Assembly (NCBI RefSeq): GCF_900091415.1
Contig: NZ_FMHU01000001.1
Location: 3,222,778-3,286,777 of the forward strand
Direction: 5' to 3'
DNA from: Micromonospora inyonensis
Lineage (GTDB): Bacteria; Actinomycetota; Actinomycetes; Mycobacteriales; Micromonosporaceae
Length of the DNA stretch: 64,000 bases
A program made the translations under genes and the position numbers. Below the pieces are notes generated by a model. The model ran no database searches, was not told the origin of the DNA, and saw only the letters and a list, made by a program, of their open reading frames with translations. Positions 48,773-56,270 of the stretch are shown here, piece after piece (the stretch's first letter is position 1; every line of letters begins with the position of its first letter).

Positions 48773-49579
48773 ATGACGCGATGGCCCCGGGCGTGGACCC
48801 GGGCCCTGCCGGTGGCCCCGCTGGTGGCGTTGACCCTGGCCGTGGTCCAGGGTTCGTCGGGGGCGTCGGTCGAGTTGGCCGGCCACGGTGCCCATACGGT
48901 CGGCCCGGCCCCGGCCGCCGGGAAGCCCGTAGCGCCGCCGGTGCCCGCCCCGCCGCGACCGTTTCCGGGGCAGGGCTTCCGGTGGCCGCTGGACGATCCG
49001 TCCCCGCCGGTCCGCGACTTCGACCCACCGCCCCGACCCTGGCTGCCCGGCCACCGGGGTGTCGACCTGCCCGCCCCGGCCGACGCCCCGGTCCGCGCGG
49101 CAGGCGCCGGGGTGGTGCTCTTCGCGGGCATGGTCGCCGGCCGACCCGTGATCACCGTGGGGCACACCGGGGGGCTGCGCACCACCTACGAGCCGGTCCG
49201 ACCGTCGGTACGCGTCGGCACCCGGGTCGTCGCCGGCACACCGCTGGGGGAACTGTCGCCGGGGCACGCCGGATGTCCGGTGCCGGCCTGCCTGCACTGG
49301 GGCCTGCGCCGGGGCGAGGACTACCTCGACCCGTTCGCCCTGCTCGGGCCGGTCCCGGTGCGGCTGCTGCCCCGTGTCGACCCACCGGTCCCCGGCTCCG
49401 TCGTCCCGGTGACCCGGCGTTTCCGTCGTTCCCTCGTTCCGGCGACCCGGCGACCCGGCGTTTCCGTCGTCCCCGCGACGTGTCGTTCCGGTCCCGTGGG
49501 GGCCGGGCCGGGTCAGCGCTGGGCGAGCAGGGGCGGCAGGCGTACCGCGAGGCGCTCGTACTCCTCGGCGCTGTTGTAG
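48773..49579 (+). CDS. Secreted M23-family peptidase-like protein, active site incomplete
   Basis: About 268 residues. An N-terminal export signal (ALPVAPLVALTLAVV) is followed by a Pro-rich linker and an M23/LytM domain (about 95-190). The first metal-site part is GHRGVDLPAPADAPV. The usual HxH near the end reads CLHWGL, so its first histidine is a cysteine and zinc binding may be lost. The tail after LLPRVDPP consists of Arg/Val/Pro repeats (VPATRR-type). Start is ATG 48773, though GTG 48764 is also in frame. The last 67 bp overlap the convergent aminotransferase gene. Confidence 0.75.
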   Translation: MTRWPRAWTRALPVAPLVALTLAVVQGSSGASVELAGHGAHTVGPAPAAGKPVAPPVPAPPRPFPGQGFRWPLDDPSPPVRDFDPPPRPWLPGHRGVDLPAPADAPVRAAGAGVVLFAGMVAGRPVITVGHTGGLRTTYEPVRPSVRVGTRVVAGTPLGELSPGHAGCPVPACLHWGLRRGEDYLDPFALLGPVPVRLLPRVDPPVPGSVVPVTRRFRRSLVPATRRPGVSVVPATCRSGPVGAGPGQRWASRGGRRTARRSYSSALL

Positions 49580-50694
49580 ACCTGGCCGCAGAGGCGCAAC
49601 CAGCCGCGACCGCCCCACGCCGCCACAGCGACCTCGGTGGCGAGCCGGTCGGCGATCCGGTCCCGCAGCGCCTTCGCCGCCTCGATGGTGGTGGCCGTCC
49701 CGGGCGACAGCGGGACGAGTCGCATCGCCACCGCCGGTCCGCCGGGGTCCGGCAGGTGGGTCGGCGCCACGCCGAGGGCGTCCCCGACCACCCGCTGGCC
49801 GTACGCCGCGAGAGCGGCATTGTGGTCACGCACCCGGGCCACGCCGAGGCTGCGGAGGGCGTAGAGCCCGGTCGGCGCGGCGAGCCAACTGGTGTAGTCC
49901 AGGGTGGCCTGCCACTCCACCCGCGCCGGATAGCCGTTCTCCTGCTCCCAGGAGACCGTCAGGGGCTCGATGCGTTCCCGCCACGGCGGGCGTACCGCCA
50001 GCAGGGCGGTGCCGCGCGGGGCGTACCCCCACTTGTGGAGGTTGCCGACCCAGAAGTCGGCACCGATGCTCTCCACGCTGACCGGCAGCATGCCGGGCAC
50101 GTGCGCGGCGTCGACCAGCACCGGCACCCCCTGCTCACGGGCGACGCCGACGATGGCCGCGACCGGGAACAGGCGGGCGGTGGCCGAGCTGACCTGATCG
50201 ACCACGAGCAACCGGGTCCGGCCCGGCCGCAACCCCGTGCGGACGGCCTCCACGATCTCCTCGTCGGTGGCACCGAGCGGCACCGGGAGGACCCGGGACG
50301 AGGCCCCGGTCCGCCGGCACTCCCGGTGCACCGAGAGGACGACCGCCCCGTAGCAGTGGTCGGTCATCAGCACCTCGTCACCGGGGCGCAGGCCGAGCGA
50401 CTGGAGCACGACGGCGACCCCGGTGGTGGTGTTGCCGACCAGCGCGCTGCCCTCCGGGTCGGCGCCGAGGAAATCGGCGAGGTGCCGTCGGGCGTGCGAG
50501 ATCCGCTCGACCAGTCCGCGCGAGAAGAAGCGGTGCGGATTCGCCTCCATCTCGTCCCGCAGCCGCTGCTGGGCGCGTTGCACCGGGAGGGGGACGGCAC
50601 CGAACGCGCCATGGTTGAGATGGCAGACCGCCGGGTCGAGGGAGAACAGCATCCGGGCACCGGGCAGCGGGGTGGGGGGCTGCGGGACGGTCAC
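49513..50694 (-). CDS. Class V aminotransferase (isopenicillin-N epimerase-like)
   Basis: 393 residues, PLP-dependent fold type I. The cofactor lysine is in FWVGNLHKWGYAPRG (about 221-235), and VDQVSSATARLFP plus VLVDAAHVPGML form the PLP-binding middle part. The N-terminal LNHGAFGAVP and the C-terminal LRLCGQVYNSAEEYERLA are typical of the isopenicillin-N epimerase-like group, which also includes cysteine desulfurase-like enzymes. No beta-lactam genes are near, so the name gives only the fold. GTG at 50694 follows TACGAT by 6 nt. Confidence 0.87.
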   Translation of the reverse strand: MTVPQPPTPLPGARMLFSLDPAVCHLNHGAFGAVPLPVQRAQQRLRDEMEANPHRFFSRGLVERISHARRHLADFLGADPEGSALVGNTTTGVAVVLQSLGLRPGDEVLMTDHCYGAVVLSVHRECRRTGASSRVLPVPLGATDEEIVEAVRTGLRPGRTRLLVVDQVSSATARLFPVAAIVGVAREQGVPVLVDAAHVPGMLPVSVESIGADFWVGNLHKWGYAPRGTALLAVRPPWRERIEPLTVSWEQENGYPARVEWQATLDYTSWLAAPTGLYALRSLGVARVRDHNAALAAYGQRVVGDALGVAPTHLPDPGGPAVAMRLVPLSPGTATTIEAAKALRDRIADRLATEVAVAAWGGRGWLRLCGQVYNSAEEYERLAVRLPPLLAQR

Positions 50695-50700
50695 CGGATG

Positions 50701-50706
50701 ATCGTA
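50701..50706 (-). promoter_or_regulatory. -10 element for the aminotransferase gene (leaderless)
   Basis: Reverse-strand TACGAT lies 6 nt before the GTG at 50694. Confidence 0.45.
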
Positions 50707-50796
50707 GCCCGGGTCCGGTCCGGGATTCGGGGTTCACCGCAGGGGCGGGCCGGTCGGTGCGCTCCGTCGACGGGGGCACATCCGGCGGCCGGGCGG

Positions 50797-51924
50797 TCAG
50801 GCGCGCGGGTGGGCCTGCCGGTAGGCGGCGCGGAGGCGCTCCACCGAGACGTGCGTGTAGATCTGCGTGCTCGCCAGCGAGGAGTGGCCCAGGAGCTCCT
50901 GCACCGCGCGCAGGTCCGCGCCCCCCTCCAACAGGTGGGTGGCAGCCGAGTGGCGCAGGTCGTGCGGGCTGGTGTGGGGCAGCCCGGCGGCGTCGGCGTG
51001 GCCGGTGACGATCCGCCGGGCGGTGGTGGGGTGCAGCCGTCCGCCCCGTGCGCCGAGCAGCAGGGCGTCTCCGCAGCCGGGCCGGGCCAGCACGGGTCGC
51101 CCGCGTCGTAACCACTCGTCGACGGCGCGCTGGGCCGGGAGTCCGTACGGTACGGACCGTTCCCGGCCGCCCTTGCCGAGAACCCGGATCAGCCGGCGGC
51201 CGTGGTCGACGTCGCCGGTGTCCAGGCCGCACGCCTCGCTGATCCGCACTCCGGTGGCGTAGAGCAGTTCCAGCAGGGCGCGGTCGCGCAGCAGGACGGC
51301 TTCGTCGTTGCCGCCGTTCCCGCGGTTCCCGTTGTCTCGGCCGTTCCGGCCGTCCGCGCTGTCCGCGTTGTTCCCGCCACCTCCGTCAGGCTGATGTCCG
51401 GCCGCTCCGGGCGGCGGTGCCGTCCCGGGCGTGGGGAGGGAGGTTCCCACCGGGTGCCGTGTGGTGGCGGTGCCGGCCGGGGCGGGGTCGCAACGGGTGC
51501 GGGCCGCGTCGAGCAGCGCGGCGGCCTCGTCGACCCGGAGCACCGTGGGCAGTTCGCGCTGCGCCCGGGGACTGGCCAACGTGGCCGCCACGTCGGTCGG
51601 CAGCAGGCCGGACCGGTGCGCCCAGGCGCTGAACGTCCGTGCCGACGCGGCGCGGCGGGCCAGCGAGCTGCGGGCCGCCCCCATCGTCCGCTGCTTCGCC
51701 AGCCAGCTGCGCAGCACCGTCAGGTCCACGTCGGCCGGGACCCGGCCGCCCATCCGGACGGTGTGGTCGAACAACGAGACCAGGTCGGCGACGTACGCCC
51801 GGACGGTGTGCGGCGAGCGGTCGCGTACCTGGGCCAGGTGCCGGGCGAACTCGTCGACCGCGTCGCGCAGCGGCGGGGGCAGCGCCTCGTGCAGGGCGCG
51901 GGTGCCGTCGTCGGCGCGGCTCAC
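50797..51924 (-). CDS. xerC: Tyrosine recombinase XerC with a long low-complexity insert
   Basis: 375 residues against the usual about 300. XerC/XerD resolve chromosome dimers at dif. The core-binding domain (about 20-110) is normal. Catalytic residues are Arg in GVRISEACGL (about 230), His-x-x-Arg in HDLRHSAATHLL (about 322), His in LGHSSLAS and the nucleophile Tyr in TQIYTHV (about 357). Between the domains, residues about 143-212 form an extra Pro/Thr then Gly/Asn/Asp-rich segment (GGGGNNADSADGRNG). GTG start. It is part of the dprA neighbourhood and chromosomal, not the element's integrase. Confidence 0.92.
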   Translation of the reverse strand: MSRADDGTRALHEALPPPLRDAVDEFARHLAQVRDRSPHTVRAYVADLVSLFDHTVRMGGRVPADVDLTVLRSWLAKQRTMGAARSSLARRAASARTFSAWAHRSGLLPTDVAATLASPRAQRELPTVLRVDEAAALLDAARTRCDPAPAGTATTRHPVGTSLPTPGTAPPPGAAGHQPDGGGGNNADSADGRNGRDNGNRGNGGNDEAVLLRDRALLELLYATGVRISEACGLDTGDVDHGRRLIRVLGKGGRERSVPYGLPAQRAVDEWLRRGRPVLARPGCGDALLLGARGGRLHPTTARRIVTGHADAAGLPHTSPHDLRHSAATHLLEGGADLRAVQELLGHSSLASTQIYTHVSVERLRAAYRQAHPRA

Positions 51925-52241
51925 CGGTGTCCCGCCGTCCGGTGCGGGGCGCGACCGCCACTCCCGGGGCCGCGCACCGGGTCACCGGGGCGCCGACGCG
52001 CCGGCCACGCCGGGATGTGGTTGTCCCCCTGCACCGGTTCAGCTTACGGTCGACGGTAGGCGGGTGGCAGCGCGGCGGACCCGCCGGCCCCGAGCGCGCG
52101 GTGCGTCGCCGAAGCGGCGTTCCCGCTCGTGGGGCCGTCCCGGCTCGCCGGTGGCGTGGTCGTCGTGCCCGACGTCCGTCCGTCGAGGTGGAGCCGGTCC
52201 GGTACGGGGTCAGGCAGACGTCGACGGGCGGAGGCGGCCGG
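51925..52241. other. Gap between xerC and the 113-residue gene
   Basis: 317 bp between divergent genes. I see no gene, strong hairpin or repeat here. A possible -10 (TACGGT) lies near 52047. Confidence 0.5.
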
Positions 52242-52583
52242 ATGGGTTTGGATGTCGTGCTCTACCGGGTGGTCCGGTCCGCCGGTGCGGCCCGCCGTTC
52301 CTCCTTCGTGCCGGTCGAGGTGGTGGACGACTCCGACGACGTGTTGCTGGGTCTGCTCACCCGGGTGCGTGGCGGCGGACGCACCCCGTTGCTGGACCGG
52401 TTCGACCCGGCCGGGGAACTCGTCGTGAGCGCCCCGGAGGCACCCCGTCTCCTGGCCGAGTTGCGCTGCCTCGCCGAGTCCGCTGCCTCCCCGGCGGAGA
52501 TGGCGCGGCTACGGAGCCTGGCGGCCCTCACCCGTCGGTGCATGCGGGGCCACGACGTGGAGATCCGGTTGGAGGGGGACTGA
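52242..52583 (+). CDS. Conserved-looking protein of unknown function
   Basis: 113 residues, start MGLDVVLYRVVRSAGAARRS. A mixed alpha/beta core is suggested (FVPVEVVDDSDDVLLGLLTR), followed by a helical end (LLAELRCLAESAASPAEMARL). No motif is recognised. The ATG at 52242 is preceded by GGAGGC. Its last 56 bp overlap the dprA 3' end on the other strand, unusual for this compact region, so either end may be slightly wrong. Confidence 0.65.
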   Translation: MGLDVVLYRVVRSAGAARRSSFVPVEVVDDSDDVLLGLLTRVRGGGRTPLLDRFDPAGELVVSAPEAPRLLAELRCLAESAASPAEMARLRSLAALTRRCMRGHDVEIRLEGD

Positions 52584-53802
52584 CCCCCGTTCCACCGCCT
52601 GCTCGGGCGTTCCCCGGTGTCGCGGGCTCCCTCCGGCGCGGCGGGATCGCATACCCACCGTCCCGGCGCACCACCAGGCCCAGTTCCTCGAGCAGGGCGA
52701 GCTTGCGCAACGCCGTCCGGATGTCGAGCCCGGCCCGGGCGGCGAGCACGTCCGGGCCCACCACACCCCGGCGGGGCAGCGACTCCCGCAGCAGCGCCGC
52801 CTCGTCGTCGAGCTGGTCGCCGGGACGGTCCGGTCCCCGGGCCGGGGGAGCGAGGTCGGCGCCGATCCGCCCGACCTCCTCGAGCACGTGGGGCACACCG
52901 GTGACCAGGCGGGTGTCCCCGTACTCGCGGAGCATCTCGTGTGCTCCGACCGACATCGCCGAGGTGACCGGGCCGGGCACCACCATCGACGGACGGCCGA
53001 TGCCGAGTGCCCGGCGCATGGTCTGCGTCGCCCCGCTGCGGGCCGACGCCTCCACCAGCACGCTGCCCAGGGTGACCCCGGCGATCACCCGGTTGCGGAT
53101 CAGGAACCGGGGACGCAGCGGCTCGGCGCCCGGCATCCACTCGCTGACCAGCAGGCCGGTCTCGGCGATCCGGTCGAAGAGGGCACTGTTGCCCATCGGG
53201 TACGGGCGATCCACCCCGCAGGCGAGCACCGCCACCGTCACACCACCAGCGCTGAGCGCACCCCGATGCGCGGCGGCGTCGATGCCGAACGCCCCACCGG
53301 AGACCACCGTCCACTCCCGGTCGGCGAGGCCGTAGCCGATCTCGGTGGCCACGTGCACCCCGTACGACGTGGCGGCCCGCGCGCCGACGACCGCCACCGA
53401 CCGGTCCAGCGCCTCGTCGAGCGGCCATCCACCGCGTACCCAGAAGCACAGCGGCGGAGCGGTCTCGGTGTCCACCCGTCGGGTGGCACCGGGAAGCACC
53501 AGCCGGTGCAGGTCACCGACCCGGACCGGCCACTCGGAATCGGCCGGGGTGATTAGGCGTGCCCCCAACCGTTCGGCACGCGCCATCGCCTCCGCGGACA
53601 CCGCCCGCGGATCGGCGGATCCGATCCGGGCGGCCACGGCGCAGCGCAGGCGATCCTCCGGCGCGCCCCCGTCCAGCAGCAGGTCGAGCGTGGCGACCGG
53701 ACCGAGCCTGGTGACCAGGCGGTGCACCGCCCAGCTGCCCGGCTCGACGAGCCAGGTCAGGGCGATCCGGGCCAGCCGGTCGGCGTGGTCCTGGTCGGTC
53801 AT
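52528..53802 (-). CDS. dprA: DNA processing protein DprA
   Basis: 424 residues. DprA loads RecA on incoming single-stranded DNA during transformation and is widely kept in species without known competence. The Rossmann domain carries VVSGGAFGIDAAAHRGAL (about 180), LACGVDRPYP, FLIRNRVIAG and RSGATQTMRRAL. A C-terminal winged-helix domain (about 330-395) precedes an Arg/Pro-rich tail. ATG at 53802 overlaps the yifB stop (TGATG), so dprA was the second gene of a yifB-dprA operon that has been cut by the element. Confidence 0.95.
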   Translation of the reverse strand: MTDQDHADRLARIALTWLVEPGSWAVHRLVTRLGPVATLDLLLDGGAPEDRLRCAVAARIGSADPRAVSAEAMARAERLGARLITPADSEWPVRVGDLHRLVLPGATRRVDTETAPPLCFWVRGGWPLDEALDRSVAVVGARAATSYGVHVATEIGYGLADREWTVVSGGAFGIDAAAHRGALSAGGVTVAVLACGVDRPYPMGNSALFDRIAETGLLVSEWMPGAEPLRPRFLIRNRVIAGVTLGSVLVEASARSGATQTMRRALGIGRPSMVVPGPVTSAMSVGAHEMLREYGDTRLVTGVPHVLEEVGRIGADLAPPARGPDRPGDQLDDEAALLRESLPRRGVVGPDVLAARAGLDIRTALRKLALLEELGLVVRRDGGYAIPPRRREPATPGNARAGGGTGVSPPPTGSPRRGPACTDG

Positions 53803-53900
53803 CACTCTTCTCCCGTCCGGAGGCCGATCGCCTCCCACACGTCGTCCCGACCCGGACGGGCCCGACCGTCCAGGTCGGCGATGCTCCAGGCCAGAGCGAG
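53802..53900 (-). pseudogene. yifB: 3' remnant of yifB/comM (Mg-chelatase family), cut by the element
   Basis: The reverse strand encodes LALAWSIADLDGRARPGRDD and then VWEAIGLRTGEE before a TGA. This is the conserved C-terminal end of YifB/ComM proteins, AAA+ helicase-like proteins linked to DNA uptake. Upstream of codon -32 the reading frame stays open into the element for 1.4 kb but loses all resemblance to YifB. The stop overlaps dprA as in the intact operon. The exact break, near 53900-53910, is estimated from where the family text stops. The rest of yifB should lie beyond the other end of the element. Confidence 0.85.
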
Positions 53901-53908
53901 CCTATAGT
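53899..53908. promoter_or_regulatory. Symmetric -10-like sequence at the junction
   Basis: CTATAG reads TATAGT forward (53903-53908) toward the first element gene and TAGGCT in reverse (53904-53899) toward dprA. No clear -35 was found for either. It could give dprA a new promoter after the loss of its operon. Confidence 0.35.
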
Positions 53909-53990
53909 CAGGGCGGAACTGGACAGCGCGACCGACCGCCGGACTACAACTGGCGACGGTCGTTCCACCCTCCACAGATAGGGCCTGGTC

Positions 53991-55004
53991 ATGACCATCT
54001 CTGCTGTCCGTCCCGTCCGCTCGACGGACAGCCTCATCGACGCCCCGACGATCCCCGGTCAGCGTCCGGCCGTCGAGCAGTTCTCCCCGCTGAACCTGGC
54101 GTACCGCTCCCGGAGCACGTCCCTGGCCGTCGAGCTGGGCCGCCGGGCGTGGGACCTGATCCGCACCAGCCCGGCCCCGCTGAGCGACGCGCAGCTCGCC
54201 GCCCGCCTCGACGCCACCGCCGACGAGGTCAACGACGCCGTCTCCGCGTTCCTGGCCACTCAGCCCGCCCCGCCGTCGTCCGACGTGCTCGACCTGGGCC
54301 GCCGGGTGGAGACGCTGATGAACACCACCGATCTGACCGCCGACGAGATTGCCGCCCGGGTGGGCCGTCCCGCCGATGAGGCGTTCGACGCCCTGCTGGA
54401 CCTGATCTGCTGGCAGGAGGGCGCGCTGAACCTGGTGCGCGGGTGGGAGCGCAAGCCGGCCCCGTCCGTCGACTGGTTCGGCCGTCCGGTCACCGCTGTC
54501 TGCTCGGTGGCGTGGTGCGACGGCCAGTGCGTGTGCGGCGGCCCGGCCGAGCTGGGGCACTCCCGGAAGCTGTTCGAGGACCAGGTGCGCGACGGCTGCC
54601 ACATCGGCCAGTACCGCCGGTTGATGGCGATGATCCAGCAGACGGAGTCTCCGGAGCTGCCGGGCGGGTTCGACGACACGACCGTCTACGTGACGACCGG
54701 CGACACGGACGCGTACGGCGTCGACCTGGACCTCGACGAGGCGGAGGCGTTCGCCCTGTCGATCCTGGCCGGTGTCCGGGCGGCCCGTGCCCGCACCACC
54801 GGGCAGTCCGCGCCGGCCGGCACCGCCTACCGGGTGGACGTGTTCACCGCCGACGACGTCCTCATGACGTCCCGCACCGTCACCGCGGCCGACGACCGGT
54901 CCGCCGAGGTGGCCGCGCGCCGGCTCGTCGACGAGCTGGGCGGCGCGGTCATGGCGGCGGTGTTCACCGCCAGCTTGGTCTACGTCGGCACCGTCACCGC
55001 CTGA
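53991..55004 (+). CDS. Element left-end protein with two HTH-like repeats, function unknown
   Basis: 337 residues, first gene of the element. Residues about 62-85 (LSDAQLAARLDATADEV) and 113-136 (LTADEIAARVGRPADEA) are two similar helical units with helix-turn-helix-like spacing. A cysteine/histidine cluster VAWCDGQCVCGGPAELGHS lies near 182-200 and might bind zinc. The C-terminal half (about 210-337) has a repeated alpha/beta pattern (VYVTTGDTDAYGVDLDLDEA; YRVDVFTADDVLM). I do not recognise the whole. Start ATG 53991; an overlapping upstream start is unlikely given the junction. DNA binding is possible. Confidence 0.72.
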   Translation: MTISAVRPVRSTDSLIDAPTIPGQRPAVEQFSPLNLAYRSRSTSLAVELGRRAWDLIRTSPAPLSDAQLAARLDATADEVNDAVSAFLATQPAPPSSDVLDLGRRVETLMNTTDLTADEIAARVGRPADEAFDALLDLICWQEGALNLVRGWERKPAPSVDWFGRPVTAVCSVAWCDGQCVCGGPAELGHSRKLFEDQVRDGCHIGQYRRLMAMIQQTESPELPGGFDDTTVYVTTGDTDAYGVDLDLDEAEAFALSILAGVRAARARTTGQSAPAGTAYRVDVFTADDVLMTSRTVTAADDRSAEVAARRLVDELGGAVMAAVFTASLVYVGTVTA

Positions 55005-55121
55005 CGGGTACGCGCTCACCGCGTACCCCTGCCCGGTGGGGGTGTCATCAGTAGTGACACCCCCACCCCGGGCTCCCCTCTCCCCCTTGTTCTCCACCCC
55101 TCGCGTGAGGAGGTGCCCGTC

Positions 55122-55280
55122 GTGGGTGCCCGAATCGACCGCCTGGTGAAGCGGACGGTGCTGATCTGCGCCGTTCTGGCCGGGCTCGCTTTCCACCACA
55201 ACCACGTGACGTACCCGTGCGGCGACCAGCTCGGCGCCGGCGGCATGTGCGTCCCGATCTCCCAGGAGTGGACCCGATGA
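55122..55280 (+). CDS. Small membrane protein, function unknown
   Basis: 52 residues from a GTG at 55122: VGARIDRLVKRTVLICAVLA and so on. One membrane-length stretch (TVLICAVLAGLAF, about 12-24) is followed by a short tail with two cysteines (TYPCGDQLGAGGMCVP). The ribosome binding site is GAGGAGG at 55106-55112. The stop overlaps the next ATG (ATGA), which supports that it is translated. Unknown family. Confidence 0.6.
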   Translation: MGARIDRLVKRTVLICAVLAGLAFHHNHVTYPCGDQLGAGGMCVPISQEWTR

Positions 55281-55639
55281 ACGACACGACCACCGACCCG
55301 CGCCGGAAGGCGTTCGACCTGGCCGCCGCCGGCATCGCCGCCGGCTTGCCCGTCCCGCTGTACGTGCGGGTCGCCGCTCACGACGGGCCGCTGCCCGCTG
55401 GCCTCACCCTCCAGTGCGGCGACGACGACACCGACACCGTCGACCGGTGGGCGGCCTGGCTCGGCCTGCCCCGCCCCGCCCTCGTCGACCGCCCGCTGGA
55501 CGGCAGCGGCGGCCGGTGGTTCCAGCCGTACCAGTCGGCGGGATGGAACCACCCGGTGACCGGGGGGCACACGCGGGTCGTCTCCTACTGCGACGTGCCG
55601 GCCCCGGCCGACGCCGAGCGGCCGGCGGTGACCCGATGA
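55277..55639 (+). CDS. Element protein of unknown function
   Basis: 120 residues starting MNDTTTDPRRKAFDLAAAGI. It is mixed alpha/beta with a Trp-rich middle (DRWAAWLGLPRPALVD; RWFQPYQSAGWNH). No motif is recognised. The start overlaps the 52-residue gene and the stop overlaps the next gene, each by ATGA, so it is one link in a coupled chain. Confidence 0.65.
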   Translation: MNDTTTDPRRKAFDLAAAGIAAGLPVPLYVRVAAHDGPLPAGLTLQCGDDDTDTVDRWAAWLGLPRPALVDRPLDGSGGRWFQPYQSAGWNHPVTGGHTRVVSYCDVPAPADAERPAVTR

Positions 55640-56061
55640 ACAACAACCCGACGATGGGCGCCGCGGGTGCCCCGCTGGACCTTGGCGACGGGCTCACCGT
55701 TGACCTGATGGAGAAGACTCCCGGACGGCCGGTGGTTCTGGTCGAGCAGTGGCCCCAGCAGTCCGACCCGGCGCCGGCGGACCCCGACGTGGCGCTGATC
55801 CTGTCGCCGTACCGGGCGGCGGTCCTGGGCGGCACCCTGACGCACCTGGACGCGTTGACCCGGGCGGCCCGCCTGGAGCGGGCGGTGATGGACATGGCGG
55901 CCCGGTACGGCCTGTCGTGCATGGACCAGGGCCTGTCCGACCCGGGCACGCCGGAGTGCGACCGGGCGGACCGGGCGGCGGCCCGCCAGTTCCGGGCCCT
56001 GTCGCGGCTGACGATGGCGCTGCGTGCGGTGGCCGTCGAGGTGGCGGGGGGTGCGGCATGA
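55636..56061 (+). CDS. Element helical protein of unknown function
   Basis: 141 residues. The second half is helical and Ala/Arg-rich (LDALTRAARLERAVMDMAAR; RAAARQFRALSRLTMALRAV). There is no recognised domain. ATG at 55636 and stop at 56061 both overlap neighbours by ATGA. Confidence 0.65.
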   Translation: MNNNPTMGAAGAPLDLGDGLTVDLMEKTPGRPVVLVEQWPQQSDPAPADPDVALILSPYRAAVLGGTLTHLDALTRAARLERAVMDMAARYGLSCMDQGLSDPGTPECDRADRAAARQFRALSRLTMALRAVAVEVAGGAA

Positions 56062-56270
56062 ACCCGCTTCTGTTGATCCTGCTCGGCGGCCCGGTCGCCA
56101 TCGGCGGTCCGGTGGCCGTGGCGGTGGCCCTGTGCGAGCGGCACGCCAACCAGTCCGCCGCCGCGATCCGCGAGCACTTCGGCCTCGAGGTCGTCGACCA
56201 GGTCGACGAGGGCGTACACGGTGTGGACACCCCCACCGCGCCCCGACCGGTGAAGGTGGTGGCCCGGTGA
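56058..56270 (+). CDS. Small membrane-anchored element protein
   Basis: 70 residues. An N-terminal hydrophobic stretch (LLLILLGGPVAIGGPVAVAV, about 4-23) is followed by a soluble tail (HANQSAAAIREHFGLEVVDQ). It may sit beside the next gene's membrane protein. It overlaps both neighbours (ATGA, then GTGA). Family unknown. Confidence 0.65.
   Translation: MNPLLLILLGGPVAIGGPVAVAVALCERHANQSAAAIREHFGLEVVDQVDEGVHGVDTPTAPRPVKVVAR

Noticed and set aside
49513..50694. Antibiotic (beta-lactam) gene cluster suggested by the isopenicillin-N epimerase-like gene
   Set aside because: No other secondary-metabolite gene is nearby; the fold alone does not define the pathway.
50797..51924. XerC as the integrase of the element
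   Set aside because: It lies outside the element, next to dprA as in related chromosomes, and has the features of a housekeeping XerC.
53802..55205. A 467-codon open frame on the reverse strand as a full gene
   Set aside because: Only the last 32 codons match YifB. The rest lies opposite the well-supported 337-residue element gene and has low-complexity text.
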